Origin: an uncultured Eubacteriales bacterium
GTDB lineage: Bacteria > Bacillota_A > Clostridia > Lachnospirales > Cellulosilyticaceae
Assembly (NCBI GenBank): GCA_900556665.1
Contig: USPX01000003.1
Location: 1-31,980 of the forward strand
Length of the DNA: 31,980 nt
Reading direction: 5' to 3'
Shown here: piece by piece, positions 1 to 6,600 of the stretch
Numbering within the stretch: the first letter of the stretch is position 1
Layout of the letters: every line of letters begins with the position of its first letter
The notes under the pieces: model-generated
What the model was told of the DNA's origin: nothing
The model's input: only the letters and a program-made list of their open reading frames with translations
Database searches by the model: none
Translations under genes and position numbers: made by a program

Positions 1-35
1 GGGGCTGTCGCACTAAGAAATTAGTGCGCAGCCCC
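1..35. repeat. Left terminal palindrome of the IS
   Basis: Bases 1-7 plus 9-16 pair with 21-35 around a GAAA loop, with one bulged T at base 8. The outer half is also the terminal inverted repeat. If transcribed from outside, it would form a strong hairpin followed by CTTTAA, which could end or block read-through into the transposase. That role is inferred. Confidence 0.75.
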
Positions 36-53
36 TTTAACTATATAAAATGA

Positions 54-83
54 AATAGCCAGGCTTCGAAAAGCCTGGCTATT
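54..83 (+). promoter_or_regulatory. Perfect 13-bp hairpin just upstream of the transposase
   Basis: Bases 54-66 pair perfectly with 71-83 around a CGAA loop. The hairpin ends 16 bases before the transposase ATG at 100, and no Shine-Dalgarno sequence is visible between them. Hairpins in this position in insertion sequences commonly limit translation from read-through transcripts. That function is not shown here. Confidence 0.6.
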
Positions 84-99
84 AGTGTAAAATATATTT

Positions 100-1728
100 A
101 TGCCAATAAATAATATCCTACATAAAAATTATATACTTACTCAGGAATTTTATCAATTAAAATTACCTTTAGATATTGATAGCATAATCCCAGATAATGA
201 TTCAGTGCGTTTGCTCAGTCAGTTTGTAGAGGAGATGGATCTTTCAAAGTTATATTTGACTTATTTCCGTATTAGGAAAAATTCTGCAACGCCACGACAG
301 ATGTTGAAGATTATGCTTTATGCTTATATGAACCGAAAATATTCTGCACGAGATATTGAAATAGCATGTCATCGTGACATTAACTTTATGTTCCTTTTAG
401 AAGGACGACCTGCACCAGATCATGCTAAAATTGCTCGTTTTCGTACACTGCATTTTGCACCTTTTGCTAAAGAAATCTTTGCTGAAATGTCAGAGATGCT
501 TTATGCTTTGGGTGAAATTTCAGGGAAAAATATTTTTATTGATGGCACAAAGATTGAATCATGTGCTAATAAATATACTTTTGTTTGGAAGAAAGCTGTT
601 ACTAAAAATTTAGCTAAACTTCTAGCAAAGCTCGCTGATTTTGTGGCTGATTGTGAAATGCAATACGGCATTAAGGTTATTTATCAAAATCAAGTATCAT
701 TGCATCATTTAAAAAGACTTCGTAAGAAACTCTATAAGATAAAAAAAGAAGAAAACATAGCTTTTGTACACGGTGTTGGCAAGAGAAAATCTCCACTTCA
801 AAAGTCTATCGAACAGTTAGACAAACATCTTGATAAACTTAAGGAATACACTCAAAAACTCTATAAATGTGGCACTCGCAATAGTTATTCCAAAACTGAT
901 TTAGATGCTACTTTTATGAGAATGAAAGAAGATGCAATGCTTAATGGACAACTTAAACTTGCTTATAACTTACAACATGGCGTAGATGCCCAGTACATAA
1001 CATGGCTTACTATCGGCCCAGAACCAACAGATACAACAACACTGATACCATTTCTAAAAGATATGGAATCCCACTTAAGTTTTAAATATCAAAACATTGT
1101 AGCTGATTCTGGATATGAAAGTGAAGAAAACTATCTTTTTATTGAGGGGAACAATCAGGTCGCTTTTATTAAACCTGCTAATTATGAGATCTCTAAAACT
1201 AGAAAATATAAGACAGATATCAGTCGACGTGAAAATATGACTTATGATGAAAAAGAAGATGTTTATCTATGTAGGGCAGGTAGAAGATTGACTGTAACAG
1301 GCTTAAAAAGAAGTAAAAGTAAGACTGGATATGTTTCTGAGAAAACACAGTATACATGTGAAGATTGTACTGATTGTAAACTTAAGAAACAGTGTATTAA
1401 AGGAAATAATAGTAAAGTTCCATTAGAGGAACGTACTAAACGACTAGAGGTATCAAAAGTTTTTCAGAAGAAACGAACTGAAGACTTAGAACGCATTCTT
1501 ACAGATGAAGGTTGTATGTTACGTATGAATCGAAGTATTCAAGCTGAAGGGTCATTTGCAAATATCAAAGGAGATATGTCATTTCGTCGATATTTATGCA
1601 GAGGTAAGAAAAATGTTCTTGCTGAAAGTATCCTTCTCGCAATGGCACATAATATCAATAAACTAGATCATAAGATTCAAAACGGAAGTACAGGAACATA
1701 CCTTTTTGAACTTAAAAAAGAGGCATAG
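100..1728 (+). CDS. IS1182-family DDE transposase
   Basis: This 542-residue protein would catalyse cutting and joining of the element's ends. The N-terminal part (about 20-115) is the DUF772-type helical region common in IS1182 and IS5-like transposases, seen as the YMNRKYSARDIE and PDHAKIARFR stretches. The catalytic acidic residues are D148 (in FIDGTKIES), D336 (in VADSGYESEE) and E483 (in QAEGSFANIKG). Before the last of these is a cysteine cluster, CEDCTDCKLKKQC, typical of the family and probably metal binding. The length is normal and the frame is open, so the gene looks functional. The ATG at 100 is used because the conserved N-terminus begins there, although no Shine-Dalgarno sequence precedes it. 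Weak initiation is common for transposases. Confidence 0.93.
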   Translation: MPINNILHKNYILTQEFYQLKLPLDIDSIIPDNDSVRLLSQFVEEMDLSKLYLTYFRIRKNSATPRQMLKIMLYAYMNRKYSARDIEIACHRDINFMFLLEGRPAPDHAKIARFRTLHFAPFAKEIFAEMSEMLYALGEISGKNIFIDGTKIESCANKYTFVWKKAVTKNLAKLLAKLADFVADCEMQYGIKVIYQNQVSLHHLKRLRKKLYKIKKEENIAFVHGVGKRKSPLQKSIEQLDKHLDKLKEYTQKLYKCGTRNSYSKTDLDATFMRMKEDAMLNGQLKLAYNLQHGVDAQYITWLTIGPEPTDTTTLIPFLKDMESHLSFKYQNIVADSGYESEENYLFIEGNNQVAFIKPANYEISKTRKYKTDISRRENMTYDEKEDVYLCRAGRRLTVTGLKRSKSKTGYVSEKTQYTCEDCTDCKLKKQCIKGNNSKVPLEERTKRLEVSKVFQKKRTEDLERILTDEGCMLRMNRSIQAEGSFANIKGDMSFRRYLCRGKKNVLAESILLAMAHNINKLDHKIQNGSTGTYLFELKKEA

Positions 1729-1737
1729 ATTTTAAAG

Positions 1738-1805
1738 TTTTAAAAATGCACCCACCAAAAGAGTTCAGGTTCTTGGTGGCTTATTAATGGACGGCATTTT
1801 TAAAA
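1738..1805 (+). terminator. Long inverted repeat after the transposase
   Basis: A 12-bp outer stem (1738-1749 with 1794-1805) encloses an inner stem based on CCACCAA and TTGGTGG. It starts nine bases after the transposase stop. It probably ends transposase transcription or insulates the IS, but the outer stem is very AT-rich, so its strength is uncertain. Confidence 0.45.
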
Positions 1806-1846
1806 TTCCAAGATTTGGGATAGACTTTTTCTATTATATGATAGTC

Positions 1847-1898
1847 AAAAGGAGCTGCCATTAGCTGATTAAAATCAGCTAATGCGACAGCTCCTTTT
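1847..1898. repeat. Right terminal palindrome of the IS
   Basis: Bases 1847-1857 pair with 1888-1898, and 1860-1870 pair perfectly with 1873-1883, with a small internal mismatch of CC against GCGA. The right-hand arm contains the inverted copy of the left IS end. The hairpin is followed by a T-rich run, so it could also act as a terminator at the IS boundary. Confidence 0.7.
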
Positions 1899-2208
1899 AT
1901 TTGTACTATAGGTTTATAATTAAATGTTAAAAGATAGCTAGTAAACATATAAATTGTAATGTTATAATTGATTGAAAAGTCAATATAATAGGCTTAATAT
2001 GAAAACCTAATAATAAAAATATGTTACAAAAGAAGTAAATATTTAAGTACTTACATAATAAAAACCGAAAAACAAGTATAATGCTAGTATTATCAAATGT
2101 ATTACTGGTATTATCGAATACATTACTAGTATTATCAAGTATATTAATATCCTTATAAAGTAGTAATAAGATTAATATAAAATAAAATATAACGTAAGGA
2201 GAGGTAGT
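1895..2208. other. AT-rich upstream region of the 2209 gene
   Basis: No coding frame of note is present. It holds three 21-bp direct repeats (2085-2147) and a clear AAGGAGAGG ribosome binding site at 2196-2204. TATAAT-like hexamers occur at 1984-1989 and 2077-2082, but neither has a convincing -35 box at normal spacing, so the promoter is not assigned. The IS right end lies about 300 bases upstream of the start codon. Confidence 0.6.
2085..2147 (+). repeat. Three tandem 21-bp imperfect repeats
   Basis: The copies lie at 2085-2105, 2106-2126 and 2127-2147. All contain T(A/G)GTATTATC followed by a related AT-rich half ending ATTAC or ATTAA. Twenty-one bases is two helical turns, so a protein binding each copy would sit on the same face of the DNA. 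The position, 61-124 bases before the 2209 start codon, suggests regulator binding or an UP-element-like role. This is inference. Confidence 0.6.
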
Positions 2209-3651
2209 ATGAAAAAGAGATTAAGAATAGGTTTAATTTTAGCAGTAATTAGTTTAATGACATCACCATTATATGCACACTCACAAGCAATATTAACAGG
2301 GCATGTAGAACACGTAACTGAAGAAACAAAGTGGAGTTCAAGAGATGATGCACCAGGATTAAAGATCACAATAAAAGATGCATATAAACGTGCAGGAGAA
2401 ACTGAAAAGATTATTTTAGATTTAGAAGATGCAGTATGGACAGATCGTAATGGAACAAGTGCAGAAATATATGATGCTCAAAATATTGATGCTTATAAAA
2501 TCGCATTAATGAGTAAAGGAGAAGATAGTCTTCAACTTAATGTAGATATACCAGAGGATTTAAAAGAAGGAGATGAAGTAAGTTTCACAGTTGCTCTTGT
2601 AGTAGAAGCTAGAGGAAAAGAAATGAGTGTAACAGTAACACCAGGAGATAAGAGCGAATTAATTGATACACATAAGGTTTTAATAGGTGCACAAAGTGAG
2701 AAAAAAGTAACATGGGAGGTAGAAGAAATACCAACTATAGTAAAAGAAGGTACTATTGCTCCTATTACTTTTACAGAAATAAGGCCGAATATTATTGATG
2801 ATGAAGTAGAAATAACTTTAAAATTACAAAATCCTAATTTAGCATTTGGTGATTTTAAGTACATATCTAAGGATGAACACTCTTCTGATATAGATTACGA
2901 ATTAAGTACAGATGACTACATAACATTTGGTGGTGGATTTATAGGAGTAAGTGATAAAATGAAACTTAAAACACTTAATAAAGACGACCAAACAATTATA
3001 TTTAAGATTAAAGGTGCCAATGCATCAGAGGCAGGAAAGATTACACTTAAAGATATTCCTATTATTAATAAATCATCTAATTTTAAAGAAGAAGATGTAC
3101 TCCTTACATTAGAAGGTGATGCTATTGTTAATGCAAAAGAAGATATTACTGTAGCCTATATTAGAGAAAAAACAGTAGAGCAACAAAAAGCAGAAGAACA
3201 AGCTGCACTTGAAGAAGAATTAGCTCAAATAGAAAAAGAGAAAGCAGAGAAAGAGCGTCAAAAAGGTATTCAATTTATATTAGGAGAAAATTACTACACA
3301 GTAGATGGCCAAAAATATGAAATGAGCGCAGAAACCTATATCCAAAAGCCAGGTTATATCATGGTACCTTTAAAATACGTTGCATTAGCTGTTGGTGTAC
3401 CAGAAGAACAAATTTTATATAGTAATGGTATGGTATATTTCACATATGATAATAAAGCCATCCAACTTTCAGTTGGCAGTAATGTAGCCATAGTTAATCG
3501 TAATAGTATTCAAATGGAAGCGCCTGTTGTATTAAAAGATGGTAGAAGTTATGCGCCTATTGGAGAGGTTGCAAAGATATTAGGACTTAGCAAAGAATGG
3601 GATAAAGTAGAAAAGACAGCTAAGTTTACAACGAAAAATAATAGCAAGTAA
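2209..3651 (+). CDS. Exported protein with coiled coil and Cu_amine_oxidN1-type C-terminal domain
   Basis: This 480-residue protein has a signal peptide (cleavage probably after A23 in SPLYA). Its N-terminal half contains short elements resembling those in the downstream S-layer-like proteins, such as LDLEDAVW and a 'PITFTEIRP' unit. A charged helical, probably coiled-coil segment rich in E, K and Q (about 318-352) leads into a C-terminal Cu_amine_oxidN1-like domain (353-480) with YIQKPGYIMVPLKYVA and GRSYAPIGEVAKILG. The domain name comes from an enzyme family, but no amine oxidase catalytic core is present. In clostridia it recurs on surface proteins. The likely role is a wall-associated protein, perhaps a compact relative or linker of the S-layer proteins. 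The start is set by AAGGAGAGG four bases upstream of the ATG. A strong terminator follows. Confidence 0.85.
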   Translation: MKKRLRIGLILAVISLMTSPLYAHSQAILTGHVEHVTEETKWSSRDDAPGLKITIKDAYKRAGETEKIILDLEDAVWTDRNGTSAEIYDAQNIDAYKIALMSKGEDSLQLNVDIPEDLKEGDEVSFTVALVVEARGKEMSVTVTPGDKSELIDTHKVLIGAQSEKKVTWEVEEIPTIVKEGTIAPITFTEIRPNIIDDEVEITLKLQNPNLAFGDFKYISKDEHSSDIDYELSTDDYITFGGGFIGVSDKMKLKTLNKDDQTIIFKIKGANASEAGKITLKDIPIINKSSNFKEEDVLLTLEGDAIVNAKEDITVAYIREKTVEQQKAEEQAALEEELAQIEKEKAEKERQKGIQFILGENYYTVDGQKYEMSAETYIQKPGYIMVPLKYVALAVGVPEEQILYSNGMVYFTYDNKAIQLSVGSNVAIVNRNSIQMEAPVVLKDGRSYAPIGEVAKILGLSKEWDKVEKTAKFTTKNNSK

Positions 3652-3667
3652 AAAGAAACATAAAATC

Positions 3668-3725
3668 AAAGGGTTTACTTAATAGTGCACTATAAAATGT
3701 GCACTGGAAGTAAACCCTTTTTTTG
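3668..3725 (+). terminator. Rho-independent terminator after the 2209 gene
   Basis: A 13-bp stem (3668-3680 with 3708-3720) encloses a second stem, AGTGCAC with GTGCACT, and is followed by a run of T residues to 3725. It separates the 2209 gene from the 3931 gene. Confidence 0.9.
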
Positions 3726-3832
3726 TATACAAAAAAATTAACTGGAAATAATGGCAAAAATTGAAAGAAAAGTTAATACATTTGTCATCTTTCGACATTA
3801 TATTACAATAATATTACATTTTGAAATTAAAA

Positions 3833-3889
3833 TTGACTTAGAATAGTTAAAAATATATAATCTTTTTGAGTTAATCAATACTTAAACAG
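3833..3889 (+). promoter_or_regulatory. Strong promoter and leader hairpin of the 3931 gene
   Basis: TTGACT (3833-3838) and TATAAT (3856-3861) are separated by exactly 17 bases, close to the sigma-A consensus. Transcription should start near 3868. The predicted RNA begins AGTTAA and can fold into a small stem (3870-3874 with 3882-3887, one bulge). A matching AGTTAA-headed hairpin occurs at the same place before the 6601 and 9283 genes. The leader is about 63 bases, with AAGGGAG at 3915-3921 as ribosome binding site. Confidence 0.75.
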
Positions 3890-3930
3890 GAAAATTATTT
3901 GTAAACATAAATCGAAGGGAGAAATTATAG

Positions 3931-6282
3931 ATGAAATTACGTCAAAAATTAGCAGTAGTTCTTGCATCAGCTATGGTAGTAACAGCTGTGCCAGTAGTAA
4001 CAATGGCTGCTTCAACAAATAGCTTAGCAAAAGAAACATTAAAAGTTAAAGAGGACTGCGAATTTACTAACGTTACAACAGCAAATGCTGTAAAAATTAA
4101 ATTCACAGATGCAGATATCACAACAGGTGAAGACGAAGTATTCTACTTAGACTTAGAAAATGCTGAATGGAATGAAAATACATTAGCAGTAGCTGCTGAA
4201 TTAAACAAATTCACAAAAGAAGGTAACGGATACAAATTCACATCTAACGGTGCTACAGTTGTATACGAAAGACAAAATGACGATACAATGAAAGTAACAG
4301 TATCAGGTCTTAGCAAAGAAGATCAAATCGTTCAACTTCCAATCTTAGCAAAAGCTAAAAATGGCGATGCTAAAGTATCTGTAGTATCTCAAGGGGGATC
4401 TACAACAGTATCTAAAGGAACATTCGTATTCGCTACAACAGCTGATAAAAAAATGTCAGTAACAGCTAAAAGTGATAAAACATTCTATACAAAAGGTGAA
4501 TTAGCAGAAATCACAATCGAAGAAGCTTACGCTGGTGCATTAAAAGACGGTGGAGAATTCACAATCGAACTTAATGACAGCGACTTCAAATTCGATGAAG
4601 GTACAAAATATACACTTCAAGGTAAATATGGTTTCAGTTCTCAAGGTAAAAGAGAAGTAGAAGTTAAAGCTGATACTAAAGATGCTGGAAAACTTACAGT
4701 TAAATTACCAGCAGTTGAGGGAGATACACGTGGTACATGGACAATCGAAGGTCTTAAAGTTAAAGCTACAGTTAAAAATCCTTCAACAGGTGACTTCCTT
4801 GTAGATATCAAAGGTGATGACTTAGTAGCAGAAAAAACAGATCTTAAAGTAGCTACAGTATCTGAATACGGTGTATACGTAAAAATGAAAGATGACAAAG
4901 CTGAAGATGTAAAAGCTGGTCGCATCGAAGAAGTAGAATTCGAAATCGGTGAAAGTGTAGAAGATAGCATGATCACAGGTCGTGAATTCGAAATGACATT
5001 AGAAAACGGTTACTGGGATTACAAAGCTTTAGTAGAAAAAGCTTTCGAAAAAGATAAATTAACAAAAGTTACTCTTAAAACAGAAACAGTTGACGGTAAA
5101 AAAGCAATTAAAGCTGGTCAAGATGAAGATGATTGGAAAGAACAAGCATTACACATCGATACAAAATGGTTAGCTGAACAACTTGTAGACAACAAAGCTG
5201 ATTGGGATATGAGTACAGTAGAAGCTGAATTCGATGAAGATGATGACAAAGCTGTAGTAGAAACAATTATCTTTACAATCGGTAAAGTTAAAGGTGGAGC
5301 ATCAGCTCAATCTAACGATGATTGCGATAAAATCAAATTCAAAACAAACATCTGTGTATCAATCGAAGCTAAAGAAAAAGAAAAAGTAACACTTAAAGTT
5401 TCTGGTCGTGCACTTGAAAAAGAAGTTTCAACAACAGCTATCAACATCATCAACCCATTCAACGTAAAATCTGAACAAGCTGTTCTTAAAGTAGGTCTTC
5501 AAGGTCAAGTAAGTGGATCAATCGTACTTACAGAAACAGATAAAGATATGTTCCAAAAAGGAGATATCACATTCTCTATCAAAGATAAAGATGAAAATGT
5601 AGAAATCTACTTAACAGATTGTACAGTTGAAACATCTGGTGGTATCAAAGGTACTAAATCAAAAGTAAATGAAGGTAAAAAAGGTAACGTAGTAGTTACT
5701 CTTAACAGAACTTCTAAAGAAGCTTCTTCAATTACACTTAAAGATATGAAATTCACAACAGACAGAACTGTTCCAGAAGGTACATATGATCTTGAAATCC
5801 AAGGTGCTGGTATCGATGCAGATGGAAACAAACTTACAATTAAAGAGTTCGTTAAAATCTCTACAACAAATACACAAGACATCACAGCTAATGGTATGGC
5901 TAAAGGTGTAGCTAAATTCGTAATCGGAGAAAGCAAATACACATTAAATGATAAAGAAGTAACAATGGATGCACCATCTTACATCCAAGACCCAGGTTAC
6001 ACAATGGTTCCTGTAAGATACGTTGCAAATGCATTTGGTGTATCTGATGCAGATATCTTATTCGGTAAAGGTACTGTAACAATCTTCGCTGGTGAAAGAA
6101 CAATTTCTTTAACAACAGGAAGCAACATTGCAGTAGTAAACGGAAACAACGTAGCTATGAGCACAAAAGTTGTAAACAAAGATGGTAGAACATACGTACC
6201 AGCTGGTCAAATCGCTAGCTTACTTGGCGTAAAATCTACATGGGATTCAGCTTCTAAAACAGCTACATTCGAAAACAAATAA
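3931..6282 (+). CDS. S-layer-like protein with C-terminal Cu_amine_oxidN1 domain (copy 1)
   Basis: This 783-residue exported protein has a signal peptide with cleavage near A26/A27 (TMAAS). The body is beta-rich and acidic, and several units share a pattern of 'E-I-x-I/F-x-E ... G-x-x-F-x-I-x-L', starting near residues 191, 331 and 531. An acidic loop (FDEDDDK, D435 onward) may bind calcium. Residues about 655-783 form the Cu_amine_oxidN1-like domain, with YIQDPGYTMVPVRYVA and GRTYVPAGQIASLLG. No SLH or CWB2 anchor motif is present. A near-consensus promoter, a strong terminator and strongly biased codons (ATC, TTC, GAA, AAA, ACA, GGT preferred) point to a very abundant protein. A major S-layer subunit is the best reading. 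The 3' part has a 279-bp block identical to the 6601 gene. Confidence 0.85.
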   Translation: MKLRQKLAVVLASAMVVTAVPVVTMAASTNSLAKETLKVKEDCEFTNVTTANAVKIKFTDADITTGEDEVFYLDLENAEWNENTLAVAAELNKFTKEGNGYKFTSNGATVVYERQNDDTMKVTVSGLSKEDQIVQLPILAKAKNGDAKVSVVSQGGSTTVSKGTFVFATTADKKMSVTAKSDKTFYTKGELAEITIEEAYAGALKDGGEFTIELNDSDFKFDEGTKYTLQGKYGFSSQGKREVEVKADTKDAGKLTVKLPAVEGDTRGTWTIEGLKVKATVKNPSTGDFLVDIKGDDLVAEKTDLKVATVSEYGVYVKMKDDKAEDVKAGRIEEVEFEIGESVEDSMITGREFEMTLENGYWDYKALVEKAFEKDKLTKVTLKTETVDGKKAIKAGQDEDDWKEQALHIDTKWLAEQLVDNKADWDMSTVEAEFDEDDDKAVVETIIFTIGKVKGGASAQSNDDCDKIKFKTNICVSIEAKEKEKVTLKVSGRALEKEVSTTAINIINPFNVKSEQAVLKVGLQGQVSGSIVLTETDKDMFQKGDITFSIKDKDENVEIYLTDCTVETSGGIKGTKSKVNEGKKGNVVVTLNRTSKEASSITLKDMKFTTDRTVPEGTYDLEIQGAGIDADGNKLTIKEFVKISTTNTQDITANGMAKGVAKFVIGESKYTLNDKEVTMDAPSYIQDPGYTMVPVRYVANAFGVSDADILFGKGTVTIFAGERTISLTTGSNIAVVNGNNVAMSTKVVNKDGRTYVPAGQIASLLGVKSTWDSASKTATFENK
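5892..6170 (+). repeat. 279-bp block identical to 8613-8891
   Basis: Read base by base, this stretch matches 8613-8891 without a difference. It encodes most of the C-terminal Cu_amine_oxidN1 domain. Flanking sequence diverges at synonymous sites on both sides. This suggests recent gene conversion or recombination. Confidence 0.9.
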
Positions 6283-6330
6283 TAAAACGTGAATGTTTTA
6301 TAAAAGTATTTTATAGATACTATATAAAGG

Positions 6331-6368
6331 AAAAAGGCAATTCGTTATAATGCGAATTGCCTTTTTTT
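6331..6368 (+). terminator. Rho-independent terminator after the 3931 gene
   Basis: AAAAAGGCAATTCG (6331-6344) pairs with CGAATTGCCTTTTT (6353-6366) around an 8-base loop and runs into T residues. Confidence 0.92.
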
Positions 6369-6490
6369 ATACGTAAGATTACAACGATAACATATAAAAA
6401 TTCCAAGAAACCTCTAGAAATTCAACGAATGCCATGAGAAATAAGTAGTATTACAAATATTACAGGAAAATTACAATAATCAAAATAGTA

Positions 6491-6554
6491 TTGATTTAAA
6501 TAAGAATTGTATATAAAATAAACACAGTTAAATAAATTAGTTATTTAATTAACT
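6491..6554 (+). promoter_or_regulatory. Promoter and leader hairpin of the 6601 gene
   Basis: TTGATT (6491-6496) and TAAAAT (6514-6519) are 17 bases apart, although a TATAAA shifted two bases upstream is also possible. The predicted transcript starts near 6525 at AGTTAAATAA, which pairs with TTATTTAATTAACT (6541-6554). The AGTTAA-headed hairpin matches those before the 3931 and 9283 genes and could protect the 5' end of a long-lived mRNA (inference). Confidence 0.6.
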
Positions 6555-6600
6555 GTTAAGTCAATTAAAAAAATTAAAATATAATAAGGGGGATTTCAAA

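Larger units (their letters stand above)
1..1894 (+). mobile_element. IS1182-family insertion sequence, apparently complete
   Basis: One intact DDE transposase gene is framed by imperfect inverted ends. The left end begins GGGGCTGTCGCA at base 1, and the reverse complement of 1883-1894 is GGAGCTGTCGCA, so 11 of 12 bases match. Each end is also part of a local palindrome, at 1-35 and 1847-1898. IS1182 elements usually have one transposase gene of roughly 450-550 codons and ends of this kind. The left boundary coincides with the window edge, so target-site duplication cannot be tested and the element could extend a few bases further left. The right boundary is inferred from the repeat match. 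Confidence 0.85.
6283..6600. other. Intergenic region between S-layer-like genes 1 and 2
   Basis: It holds the terminator of the 3931 gene (6331-6368), the promoter and leader hairpin of the 6601 gene (6491-6554), and its ribosome binding site AAGGGGGA (6586-6593). I see no coding frame or other structure in the AT-rich remainder. Confidence 0.7.

Noticed and set aside
2085..2147. Short CRISPR-like array
   Set aside because: The three 21-bp units are directly adjacent without spacers and no cas genes are present.
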